DNA of 64,000 bases, from positions 31,307,339-31,371,338 of the forward strand of contig NC_053149.1 of assembly GCF_016808335.1 (NCBI RefSeq), read 5' to 3'. Position numbers and translations under genes: made by a program. The stretch comes from Panicum virgatum (Eukaryota; Streptophyta; Magnoliopsida; Poales; Poaceae). The notes under the pieces were generated by a model. That model did not search any database and was not told the DNA's origin. It worked only from the letters and a program-made list of their open reading frames with translations. Each line of letters starts with the position of its first letter. Position 1 is the stretch's first letter. This document shows positions 54,110 to 64,000 of this stretch, one piece after another.

Positions 54110-55020
54110 GGCATCGGTCGGCCACTTCAGGCAGTGGGCTTTTGGGCAGCCCTTGTCCCGGATCTGCCCCGCCATGATGCGGGCGACCTGGTTCGTGATC
54201 TCTTCCCGGGGGACCTTGCGCTCATGTCCCCGGGTCGGGTCCTAATGACCCCAGTACTCGAAGACCGGGTGGACCCTCTTCTGGATCGGCTGTGTGAGCC
54301 GTCTACAGAAGGAGATGGCCACCGCGGCCCCCGTCAGACCTTGCGCTGACAAGTTGGCGATCTCCTTGAGGAGGTGCTCCACCTGTGCCATCTCCTCGGT
54401 GGTCGGCGGCTCCTCCTAGCACACCTTGTACTCTGGTTTTTGCTCGCCAGTGCGCGCCGGGAGGCAGGTCGCCGGGTTCGCCACCACGAACCATTCCCGC
54501 GCCCACCCCTTGTTGGTGTCATGGAGCTCGAAGTCGGGGTAGACGCTCCCCTGGCGCAGTGAGAAGGCGGCCCCGCCCACGACATTCCGGTGAATGTTGG
54601 ACGGATGCCCCTTGAGGCGGTACAGAGCCCGCCACAGGTTGAAATGGGGGCGATCCCCAAGTACCCCTCGCAGAGGTGGACAAAGACGGCGATCTGGGCA
54701 ATTGAAGTGGGCTTGAGATGAGTTACCTCGAGCCCGTAGAAGTGAAGAAGCCCGCGGAAGAAGGCCCCCGCGGGCAGCGCGAAGCCCTTCTCGTAGAAGG
54801 ACTTGAACACGACTGTCTGGTTCGTGTCCTCCGATGGGAATTCCTCCCTGTAGTAGCATCGCCACCCGGAGATCTGTTTCTCCGGGTGGATGCCGCGCTC
54901 CACCATGTTCTGGATGTCGCTCTCCTAGAGCGAGCACTTCTGCTAGGACGATGATGGTGGCAGAGCCTCTCCAGAGATCCCCGAGGTCGAGGACGCCGAC
55001 GCGGTAGGTGTGGCGGCCAT
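54110..55020 (-). pseudogene. antisense Transposase_28-type gene of element E, right copy, exon 1
   Basis: The ATG is at 55018-55020 (MAATPTASASSTSG). The domain is as in the left copy: MVERGIHPEKQISGWRCYY, FYEKGFALPAGAFFRGLLHF, AQIAVFVHLCEGYLG. A one-base loss in a C run (near 54650-54655) shifts the frame; the rest continues with NVVGGAAFSLRQGSVYPDFE and NKGWAREWFVVANPATCLPA. Two TAG codons lie near the start, at positions where the left copy has TGG and CAA. The exon runs to a donor gtaagttttt at 54109, and further exon sequence probably follows to about 53935. Broken. Confidence 0.75.
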
Positions 55021-55414
55021 GACGACGGCGGCAAGGCTCAGGCGAGGGGAGGAAATCACGAGGAAGAAGAAAGCCGGGAGTTCTGGAAACTCGCCAAGAG
55101 CTCTGGAAACTCACCGAGTCAGCAAGGCGGCGGAAAGCTCTGGAGTGCTCGGGAACAAGGTGACCGCTCCGCACCGCCTCCCCTGTTTAAATATCGGAGG
55201 CCGCACAACGGGCAGATTCGAAATCAACGGCCGGATCAGATCGGGCCGGTAATCTTACGGCGGATGAAGCGGGATAAACGGTAACTTTCTTTTTACCGCT
55301 GCCTCTGACAATCCCGCTCTTCTGTCAGGCGCGCCAGATCCACGCAGAGATATAATGGTTGGATTTTTACCATAATGCAAATATGCTCCGAATATTCCTG
55401 GAAACGACCCGGCG

Positions 55415-55870
55415 CGTCTCCGTGACTCCGCCAACGACCCTGCTTGGGGGCTGGGCGCCACCTACGACCTGGCGTGTCTCTGTGACCCAGCCAGAGCCTC
55501 AAGGCCCGGACGCCGTGACTATTCGGCGCGTCTCCGTGACTCCGCCAGCCACCCTGCTCGGGGGCTGGGCGCCACCTACGACCCGGCGTGTCTCCATGAC
55601 CCAGCCAGGGCCTCAGGGCCTGGACACTGTGATTACTCGGCGCGTCTCCATGACTCCACCAGCGACCCTGCTCGGGGGCTGGGTGCCACCTACGACTCGG
55701 TGTGTCTCCGTGACCCAGCCAGAGCCTTAGGGCCTGGACGCCATGACTACTCAACACGTCTCCGTGACTCTGCCAGCGACCCTACTCAGGGGCTGGGCGC
55801 CATGTACGACCCGGCGAGTCTTTGTGACTCGGCCAGGGCCTTAGTGCCCAGACATTGGAACTACTCGAAA
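55415..55870. repeat. tandem repeat, 114-bp unit, in the 3' region of element E (right)
   Basis: tgctcgggggctgggcgcca or a close variant starts at 55441, 55555, 55669 and 55783, exactly 114 bases apart. This is the reverse-strand counterpart of the array at 40500-40965. Confidence 0.85.
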
Positions 55871-56214
55871 AGTCTCAGTGACTTAACCCAGGGCTTCAAG
55901 GTCGGGGTAACCGAGTTGGGTTCGATCACTACGGCTATCTCGAGGTGGCTAAGGGCTGGTACCCTCAGGGGATCGGTTCAATAGGGACGTTGGTTGGATG
56001 CTCAGGCATTCGGACAGACAGGAGCTAAAGATCAGTTCTTTGACCCTCAAATTGCTTCTCTGAAACCTTCCGAGGCTCAGGGGCTACACCCAACGGGTGC
56101 GCCCAGGGGCGCATCCTGTTCTGGATCTGCAACAACAACGGACATTTATAAAGAACACCGAAGGACTTCGTTCGGTATCACAAATTCGACTCGGCCCTCC
56201 GACGCTCGGGGGCT

Positions 56215-56690
56215 TGACGGAGGTAGGTCTATGTACCTCCCTACCGAGTGGGGTCCCCAAACCCGAGAGACTACCCTGTTCGGTGACTTGGCTACGACTA
56301 CTTGGCTGCAGGACTCGGCTATGCATGGAAAGGATCTCCAGTAGATCAGGATGAGAGGCTCCAGCAAGAAGCCCGGATATCTAGGGATCTTAACCGACCT
56401 CCTTCCTTATAAAACAACCCGAGCATATCATTTCTTGTACCCCTACGACTCCTAGGCTATATAAAGGATGTGTAGGAAGACCCATAGAGAGACTCTTCTT
56501 TTCGCAGCATTCCACAAACCCTAATACAACCCCGAACACAGGACGTAGGGTATTACGCACATCGCGGCCCGAACCTGTCTAAGTCCTTGCATCTTCATGT
56601 TACTATCGAGCTTTTGGTCCTGAGATCCCCATCCTGAAACTCTACCACCGGGTACACCCCTGGTGTACTGGCTGGAATAGCAATCCGACA
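56215..56690 (+). repeat. 3' LTR of element E, right copy
   Basis: It is 476 bp, tgacggaggt to atccgaca, preceded by gctcgggggct. TATA-like tatataaa is at 56458-56465. It matches the left copy in reverse. Confidence 0.65.
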
Positions 56691-58813
56691 GATAATCTTG
56701 GTGCCTACGTCCCCGGTTGGCTTAACCGACGACTGGCTTGACTTCATGGAGGGCATTGAGTCCTTGTTGAGTGAAAGTTCCTTGGCGGCAGTAAGTATTT
56801 CGCTGACAGAGCTAGGAACTCGAATTGTGGCAGCGTGATCTATTGCTTCCTTGTCGCACTCGAAGGACTTTAGGAGGTCTCCTCGTAGGGAAAGTACTCC
56901 TGTATTGCCCGGCATCTTGAGGAGCAGGTACACATAATGTGGTACTGCCATGAACTTGGCCAGCGCGGGTCTTCCCAGTATGGCATGGTAGGAAGATTCA
57001 AAGTCGGCTACTTCGAACCTGATGTACTCTGTCCGAAGTTTTGTTCTATACCAAATGTCACCGGAAGGATGACCGAGCCAATTGTTGTAGATGAGTTTCT
57101 GCGAACGATGCCGTAAAAAGGGGCCTTGCTTGGAGTGAGTAGACTCATGTAGTTGAGGCCCATCTTAGCCAGTGTACTTGCAAAGATCAAGTTGAGCCCG
57201 CTTCCGCCGTCGATGAGTACTCGAGTAAGCTTGGATCCTTGGACAACTGGGTCGAGTACTAGCGGGAACCAGAACTTTCTTGGCTCAGAGAAGCTGGTCC
57301 ATTGATCCTCCCTAGAGAAGGTGATGGGAACCTCGCTGTATTTTAGTGGTCTTTGAATTACTGGCTCAACTGAAAGAATTTCTCTGAGTAGTAGCTTCTG
57401 GGCCCGCTTGGAGAAGCTAGGATCTCCTCCAAATATGACGATGACGACATTTTGCTACTGTTGGAACCCGTCAGGGTCTTTCTTGTCGTCTTCGTCATCC
57501 TTGTTATGCTTGTTCTTAGGAGCATCTGGCGGTGTCAACTGGAAGGATTTGCACAGGATCGTGCATTCCCACATTGAGTGGTTGCTTTTGGGGTGGATTG
57601 GGCACCTCTTATTGTGAAGGATCTTGTCGAACTGATCCTGCGGCTTTTCATTCTTCTTACCACGCGGAGTACGATCCATAGTACTAACAATGTCGTCGTG
57701 CTTGCGCTTGCGCGCAGGATCCCGCTGGTTGATGGGCCCTCGTTGTTGTTGTTACGGCGCGGGAAGCGGCTTCGTTCTTGCTCCTCTTCGTCTGCCTAGC
57801 GCTGCATCATGTCACGTAGCTCCACAACTGTCTTGGGGCGATTACGCCCAAAGTCACAGTAGAGGGTTTGGACATTGATGCCGCTCTGGAAGTAGTGGAT
57901 GACGTCGTCTTCCGCGACGTTGGGGATGGTGACTCTTGTGTCGAAGAAGTGTTCGACGTAGGATCTGATGGATTCGCCTTGCTCCTGCTTGCACATAGAC
58001 AGGGCATGTCGAGTGGCTACTCGATGTAGCGACCCTTGGAAGTTGTCGATGAAGGCCTTCTTGAGATCCTCCCACGAGTGTATGGCCTCGCGCGCCAAGC
58101 TCTGGAGCCACGTCAGAGGTGCGGGCTCCAGGGCCATCGGGAAGTAGAGGACCTTGGTGTTGGTGTCTCCTCCTGCAACACTAACAGCGGTCGAATATAA
58201 ACGTAACCATTGAGCAGGGTCTTGCTTACCGTCGTACTTCTGGATATTTGTTGGTTTGAAATCCTTCGGGTACTCGATGTTGTCGAAGACGCTGGTGAGG
58301 GCTAGGAAGTGATCGGAATTGTCTGTAAGCTGCGCTCTGCGCCTTGTGTTGATGATGTCCCGTGCCTCCATTATGGAATCGGCTACTTCCTCCCTGTTTT
58401 GACCGCGATTGTTGTTGCGATTTGGTTGAGGCCCAGGAGCTTGGTTTGCTAGTGGTTGGCCACCCCTGGGGCGATGGATGCTTGTGACTTCCTGATCCTC
58501 TTGGTTTCTTTGGTTTTGCAGCTCCGGCTGTTGTTGACGGTGATGACCTCCGGGGGTACGGCTTGCTTGAGGTATGACTGTTGTGGTGGGCCTCGACCGG
58601 GTGCCATGAAGCGAGGACAAAGGGTTTTGTCTCTCGAGTTGTTCGACAGCATTTTTGGCGAGGTGTATGACGCGCTCCATCTCCGGGTTTTGAGGCATCT
58701 GCATGAGTCGCAGGGGTGCTTCTGTCATCGCGGCGATAGGAGTAGTGAAGACTGGATCCGCGACGTTGTTGAATTCGTTGTTGAGGTTGAGCAGGGCAAG
58801 GCGAGCACGCTCA
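56691..58813 (-). pseudogene. gag-pol: element F: Tat-type gag and protease, interrupted on both sides
   Basis: On the minus strand the gag frame is open from the CACTA insertion edge (LALLNLNNEFNNVADPVFTT) through MTEAPLRLMQMPQNPEMERV, an Arg/Gln/Pro-rich linker, and the gag core (DGKQDPAQWLRLYSTAVSVA, APLTWLQSLAREAIHSWED, FIDNFQGSL, YVEHFFDTRVTIPNV) to a stop at 57796-57798. After it come a Cys/His block (CPIHPKSNHSMWECTILCKS) and the protease, with LIDGGSGLNLIFASTLAKMG (DGG in place of DTG) and YHAILGRPALAKFMAVPHY. There are several stops and at least one frameshift (near 57010). It ends where the E LTR begins; RT and the rest are absent. Confidence 0.8.
58811..58813. repeat. candidate 3-bp target duplication of the CACTA element
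   Basis: tca directly precedes cactacaag. CACTA elements duplicate three bases; the other side is outside the window. Confidence 0.4.
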
Positions 58814-59240
58814 CACTACAAGACATGGTACCTTCTATGATGATTTGATTTTGTCACAAGTAGGAGTTATTTTGTCATGATCTATGATCTGTGACGGCTT
58901 TATGACGAAAAATGCATCGTCACAAAAGGTCCGTGTCTAAGCACCTTCTGTGACACTTATAAAATGTCATAAACTTAGTGACAAACACATCATCGTCACA
59001 ACACAACTATGACGATCCATACCGTCATAATATCAAACCAAGAATGTCACAAACTATTTATCTGTGGAGTTGCCATGTGGCTGCTGACGTGGCATAATGA
59101 CATGGCATGTGACGTGGCAGATGACGCTCCAAGAATTTTGTGACGATTTGGTTCGTCATAGAATAAAATGATGTGGCATGTGACATGGCAGCTCATGTTG
59201 CAAAAAAGTTGTGACATTTTAGTTCGTCATAAAATGTTTT
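58814..59240. repeat. CACTA terminal and subterminal repeat region
   Basis: gtcac/gtgac pentamers occur many times in direct and inverted order, often as tgtgacga or cgtcaca. Such clusters are binding sites for the element's own DNA-binding protein in En/Spm-type transposons. Confidence 0.75.
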
Positions 59241-59709
59241 GTGGTCTAATTAAGCCCACATAATTAATAATTCTAATTTGTGCTACACCAATGGCAGGCC
59301 TGATTTATTTATGGGTTCAATCTTACACATTTTTTCAGATCCATCTGTAGAATAAGCCATCCATTTTTAGCCCCACTTCAAAATTTACCAGAGGCAATTG
59401 AGAACCATTCAGTTGTGGCGTAGCCCAATTTAAAACAAGTAATGAAAGGTTATCATCAAGCTGCAGGTCCATTAATGCATTCAACACAAGTACATTTTCC
59501 ATCATCAACAACAAAGTCTTATGAAATAAAGAAACAAATTTGACCAGTAGCCAATGGTTTAAGGCGATGAAATAAATATGGAAATCCTTTAACTCTAATC
59601 AAAGAAAGAAAATAGTTGTGGCTGTAGACCTAACTAAGTGCAAGTTCAAGGAGGTCACAAAAAGTAGCAAAGCTCCATTTGACGGATGAGAACCACACCG
59701 ACAAGCAGT
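59241..59709. other. CACTA non-coding sequence downstream of the gene
   Basis: AT-rich sequence lies between the subterminal repeats and the last exon. No ORF with motifs was seen. It probably holds the 3' untranslated part of the gene. Confidence 0.5.
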
Positions 59710-62700
59710 CTAGGGAGGAGGCACTTGACCTTGGAAGGTTATCATTTGACGTAGGAACCCACTACAATCTTGGACTATCTTTTTCAAACTCTCAATCTCT
59801 TCCGATTGCTTTGCCATTGCTGCCTCAGATTGCTGTGCCTGAGACTTTAAGGTGTCCTTCAACCTATCAACCTCATGTGATTGTTTAACCATGGTTGACT
59901 CAGATTCTTGTGCCTGCAACTTCAAGCTATCCATCTCCAGCCGGAGTTTGGCCTTTTCCTGCTTCTCCATCTCAAGCTGAGCTTGAAGTTCTTGCACCTT
60001 TGAAGACACGCCAACTCTAGTGCTTGACTTGGAGGAGGACATAATGCCTACATTGTGTAAGAATTTACTTGACTGCGGCAAGACTTCGGAAAAAGCATCA
60101 GTGGAAGACTTGACATTTTGTCCATCATTTTCTGGTTCAGCAACAATTACTTCCGTATCATCGTAGCAAAATGAATAAATCTCAGTCTTGCATATTGGAC
60201 TCAGGTTTATTTTCACTAGGACTTTGCTGAGAATAGGAAAAAAAGAGGAAACAAGGACTTACAATTGCTTTCTTCACAGATTCAGTAAAGCCAATTTTTC
60301 TACTACAATGTGTCTCCTTGAACAGATCAATTGCAGTAGGGTCGGTATCTTTGTATTTATCTTGTTTCTGAAATGACGTGAATGGAATTAGTAGTACCAT
60401 GCAACTCCTCCAATAAAGGAAGTACTTGCACCAAAACATGATAACGCTATCTGATCAAAGGATGTCTACAAATATCACATTTGAAGGAAACAAAAACTCT
60501 ACTAATGTCTACTAAAACCTACATGATAGAGTGGATACAAAGTAGAAGTAGACATATCATAGACAACTCTACTAATAACTGGATGCAAGGATGTGAATAA
60601 TGAATAGCAAATGAAGGACAATTTTCCAAAGAAAACAGTTTATGTCGACAGCTTAGGATCTGGTTGGTCTAAAAGGTTAGTGTGTATGCTCATCTTTGTC
60701 AAAACATGCTAGTTTTTCTCTAAAAGGTGCAATTCAGGTGGTTTAATGTAAAATGGAGTTTTAACAATGTGCGTATGTTGTACCTATCTCATTAACAAAA
60801 CAGCTTAAATTGTATAAGAAAAATCTACTATATAATGTAGGAGCAATGCTGACCAAGAAATACTTGTGTAAGATAAGAACACATCCAAAACTATGCACAG
60901 CATGTGATAGTCATCTAAAAAAATTCCAATCAAACAATGGACACACATAGTGGTTTTGTGCTACAATTGCTTGCTGCTTTTTTTTTCTCTACTTAAATAA
61001 ATAAGAACGGATGCTATTTTCTAGCTGCACGATCTCTTATAGGTGGCTGGACATTTCAGAGAATTTCAATGAAGTATTTGATGGCTAGTACTTTCTTACC
61101 ACGACATAAGTTTTTGCAATATAGCACTGAGACCCTGTCCTCTGCTGAAACTGAACCTGCTCGCGGTTAAGTTTGTTTTTGATACACTTGTCCTGTAGAT
61201 CATAGAACAAAAGTAAGTTGTAGGAACGTTATAGCAAAACAGTTTGATAGAAATCAATCTAGTCAATGGAGACAAACAGGAAGTACTAGAAATCAGGAAA
61301 GCTGATGTAAAGATCAGCCTTATAACCCAGTGGTTGAGGTGATGAAAACTACTAACTCAATGTCACAATTTAGAGGTCACATGGCAAATATGTTTAGTCA
61401 TGAGGTGAACATCAGTGATACCACACAGTACAATGAATCTCTAGGAAACATGAATGTAAAGAATTAGTATATATAAGCAAACAATTTAAGAAGAAAAGAA
61501 AACAAGCTATAGCTTCCTCAACCTGAGATTGATCACGGCCAAGATTCATAATTTCAGAATCTGAAATTTACATGATTATTAGCACTAGATTTATACAAAA
61601 GCAAATCATCTAGGTTCTAGTTTACATATTTAGTAACGCATAAATTAAAGCAGAAATACATGTACAAAAATTCAGTGCCACTTCACTAAAAACATTTGCC
61701 CATGAGTGACTAATACACAGGGAGGTAGTGCACGAATAACATATCGAATCAAGGTTGATTGAATATCAAGCTAGTATGCATGTCATACCTTATGCTTTGG
61801 GCTTGACCACATCTCCACCAATTCTCTCCATTGATCATCAGTCATCTGCTTAATAGGTGATGTTGTCCTCACTTGATTTGCAGGTATCTCGTTGAAGTAC
61901 TGCTTTTTCAGCCTATACCTCATTTGTCGTTGCCCACACTTTAGCAAGTCAGTGCAGGCTTCATGCACTGCCTTACTGTTGACGTCCATGGTGAATTGTC
62001 CCTAACAAAACAATGAACAATAGGATTTCAGATGCAAAGGAACCAAAGAAATAGGATTAATCAACTAGAATTAAATTGACTTATAGCAAGTTGGTCAATG
62101 CAGTTTGTAATTTGTCCCTCATCCTTGTAATTCTTCCAATGTGGATAGATTGGTATGTGCTGTTTGAGTATGATCCCACCCTCCGATGCAAGCTTTGCCG
62201 CCTGAATAGGTGGCTCCGGTCTTCTCTTCCCTTCAGAAATTTGGATTGGTATCTTAGTGCCTAACCCTCTGCTTAATGAATCCAGCCCCTTGCCAAGACT
62301 TTTTCCCCTTGGCACTTGTTTTCTTGTAGCAATCGATGCACCTAACAAAATTTCATTAACATAGTTAGTGGCAAATAAAAATGATGCAAGTAGCAATACT
62401 AATCTATGAAGTACATCTAGAGTTTGCTAATTTTAGAAAATAAATTATTGATCCTTTTTGCAGGTTATATGCAAATTAATGCAGTAAATATTCCACATGC
62501 AAACTATATAGATTCTAGAAAACCACTTGCCTTCATCACCAATGTCAATCTGGTTCTCATTTTGTAATGGAGAATTAGGATGTTCCAAAGCATCCTGTGT
62601 GGCAGCAGTGAAGCTTTCGGATGGCACTTGCTTTGTGATTGCACTCCTTTGCCTAGTGACTCTAATAGATGCCTCTTCTCGATCAGTTGCTACCACTCTC

Positions 62701-63316
62701 TTTGATCCAATGTTTTCCTAAACGGGCTAGACGGACCGTCTAAACGGGTCTAGACGGTAGACGGAGGGTAACCGCATAGTTTAGGGCCTAGTCAGGCTTG
62801 TAAACAGTTGACCCGTTTAGTCGGTCCAAGACGGGAAAAAACAGGTTGAACGGGCTGAACGGAACGGTTTGGAGACGGTGGTAAAAGGTTTTCAGCCCGT
62901 TTATGGGGGCGTTTAGGAAATAGCCCGTTTATGGGCTGGTTTATGGCCTTATGGGCCCGTTAAGAGCTTGGTTTTCACTCCCCCGTGCGCCTCCCAGTCT
63001 CCAGTCCACCCGAGTCCGCCCCCGTGCGCCTCCTTCACGAGGAATCGGTGTACGAGCAGATGTAAAGATAATAGTCATAGGACAAACATTGTAATGCAGA
63101 GAAGAATGTGTACCTTGCTGACCTCCTCTTGTTCAGAGCCCTCACTATCCTGAGCATCATACAAAGATCCTGATTGTCGAGAAACATCATCCTTGCTCTT
63201 TGAACTTGTATTGTTAATCATTGATGCCAATGTAGAAAGCCCAAGCCTTTGAAACATTTGATTGTTCTTCATCATATTTTGAGCCCTCAAGCGCTCATAA
63301 TCAGTAAGTGGAGTTT
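59710..63316 (-). CDS. CACTA-borne Ptta/En/Spm-type (Transposase_24) gene, multi-exon, 5' end not defined
   Basis: Exons read on the minus strand: 63316-63114 (TPLTDYERLRAQNMMKNNQM...), 62699-62531 (RVVATDREEASIRVTRQRS), 62341 to about 62080 (RGKSLGKGLDSLSRGLGTKI, HIPIYPHWKNYKDEGQITNC), 62001-61789 (YRLKKQYFNEIPANQVRTTS, MTDDQWRELVEMWSSPKHK), a short one near 61540, about 61195-61100 (KNKLNREQVQFQQRTGSQCY), 60369-60263 (KYKDTDPTAIDLFKETHCSR) and a last one ending 59710 with a coiled coil. The central motifs are those of the plant Transposase_24 family, TNPA-like proteins that bind CACTA ends. The join before the last exon does not keep the frame cleanly, so a one-base lesion or another splice site is likely. 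A possible first exon (MDLGSSAVLRFGG) starts near 63997. Confidence 0.65.
62529..62530 (-). other. GC splice donor in the CACTA gene
   Basis: After GATGAAG the intron starts GCAAGT on the minus strand, the strict consensus of GC-AG introns. No GT donor nearby would keep the open frame before the next exon. Confidence 0.5.
62709..63000. mobile_element. Ac-like hAT element end (or remnant) within a CACTA gene intron
   Basis: Starting near caatgttttcctaaacgggc, about 250 bases carry five exact AAACGG hexamers (two direct, three inverted) plus many one-off forms (gacgg, gaacgg, agacgg). AAACGG is the core site bound by Ac transposase in the subterminal regions of Ac/Ds. The right boundary and the 8-bp target duplication are not clear; it may be one end of a deleted element. 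It lies directly upstream of the exon at 62531-62699. Confidence 0.5.
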
Positions 63317-64000
63317 CTATACAAAAAATGGTAAGTATATGTGAAGCGGATGAAACTATAGCTGGTAAACATAGAGAACAACTAATTCTGGACTCTCAAC
63401 CATATGTCTACAGAAAGTATCCTCTGTTTCTAAACACAGTTTAGCACTAAGTACAATTAAAAATCAGAGTTGAGAGTACTAAATTTGTATAGACAGGTTG
63501 AGAAAAATATGCTCAGAACATCAGATTCTAGGAATAATCCAACTAAATTATTAGCTTTTACAAAGTCACCAGCATACTTTACACCCAGAAAAATTGCAGA
63601 CTGAAATCATTCATGGAGTACTGATTGATCTTATTAGTTATCTATGCCTCATCGAAGGCGGTAAACACTGAGACAAACATCGTACTAGTCACGATACAGC
63701 CTGAACACATCAATGCAGAGGATAGATCAGAAACAATTCCCTACGAGCAATCAACCCACTAGGCTATGAATGAAATAAATACTTCATGACAGTTAACCAT
63801 CTGATGTGAACTCAAGGCAAAAGCTGTGCATCTTGTACTGTTACTAATCTTCTTATCAAATAATAATTCCAGATAACATGGAACAGAAGTACCAATTACC
63901 CTAACAAAATTCCTGCTTTCCTCAAAAATCCACATATAAATCTAATCATGGCCAATGCCTCCAAACCGCAAAACAGCAGAACTACCCAAATCCATGGCCG
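63317..64000. other. CACTA gene upstream intron or leader
   Basis: AT-rich sequence without an ORF of note. A minus-strand ATG at 63995-63997 opens a short frame that reaches a stop after about 17 codons; a donor site there is not clear. Confidence 0.4.

Larger units (their letters stand above)
53901..56690 (+). mobile_element. element E, right copy: 3' end in plus orientation
   Basis: It contains the antisense gene (minus strand), 114-bp tandem repeats, polypurine-like gctcgggggct and a 3' LTR ending ccgaca at 56690. It is the inverted counterpart of 39613-42143. The left edge is set by the Athila 3' LTR and the right edge by protease sequence of element F. gataa at 56691-56695 is the candidate target duplication, unverified. 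Confidence 0.7.
58814..64000 (-). mobile_element. CACTA (En/Spm-type) DNA transposon, one end in window
   Basis: The end reads cactacaagacatggtacc, the classical CACTA terminal inverted repeat start. The next 420 bases are packed with short subterminal motifs in both directions (tgtgacga, cgtcacaa, gtcataa). The gene inside runs on the minus strand and has Ptta/En/Spm (Transposase_24) features, as expected of the TNPA-like gene near one end. The second terminus and any TNPD-like gene lie right of the window. Confidence 0.8.

Overview
The window reads as intergenic, heterochromatin-like DNA from a grass nuclear genome (Poaceae, probably panicoid; this is inferred from the retroelement families). 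Almost all of it is nested or broken transposable elements. I could not identify an intact host gene, tRNA, rRNA or CRISPR array. Coding assignments rest on protein motifs read by eye, and no database search was run.

Layout. (1) Positions 1-24547 are a Ty3/gypsy element of the Tat lineage (Retand/RIRE2-like) on the minus strand. Its 5' LTR is at 23342-24547, followed by gag, protease, RT with two RNase H domains, and integrase, and its 3' LTR is cut by the window start. On the opposite strand it carries two antisense genes: an acidic serine-rich ORF (603-1175) and a five-exon plant-mobile-domain gene (13480-16438). (2) A complete Tekay-type chromovirus (element A, 1412-13318, plus strand) sits inside it with a perfect 5-bp target duplication (agtag), 3.36-kb LTRs, an intron in gag and a C-terminal chromodomain; its pol is broken. 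(3) Positions 24548-26560 hold an RT scrap interrupted by the Tat element, an unassigned GC-rich stretch, AT-rich palindromes and a reversed LTR end. (4) Positions 26562-33819 are a second chromovirus-like family (element B) with gag only. (5) Positions 33820-39612 are a pol-less Tat-like element C with its own multi-exon antisense gene. (6) Two oppositely oriented ends of another Tat family (element E: 476-bp LTR, 114-bp tandem repeats, antisense Transposase_28-type gene) lie at 39613-42143 and 53901-56690. Between them are a reversed B-type LTR, an Athila-type pol and 3' LTR, and a reversed 5' end of an A-type element (A2). (7) Positions 56691-58813 are Tat-type gag/protease (element F), cut by a CACTA DNA transposon that starts at 58814 and runs past the window end. 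The CACTA element carries a Ptta/En/Spm-type gene and an Ac-like hAT end in one intron.

The most interesting signal is inside the chromovirus LTRs. The A, A2 and B LTRs each contain a short split reading frame in the transcribed leader. In all of them the first coding block starts two bases into a codon and ends one base into a codon at an AG/GC donor (GCAAGT or GCAAGC). It is followed by an intron of about 1 kb with a small inverted repeat near its 3' end, and then a short terminal exon. The A-type and B-type peptides differ in sequence but share this architecture. This looks like an LTR-borne gene, and I know of no description of it.

Premature stops in the Tat-type elements are mostly point substitutions in an otherwise continuous frame, often of the CAG-to-TAG type, as expected from decay of methylated cytosines. 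The region therefore shows successive insertion, truncation and inversion of retroelements, with one young-looking insertion (A).
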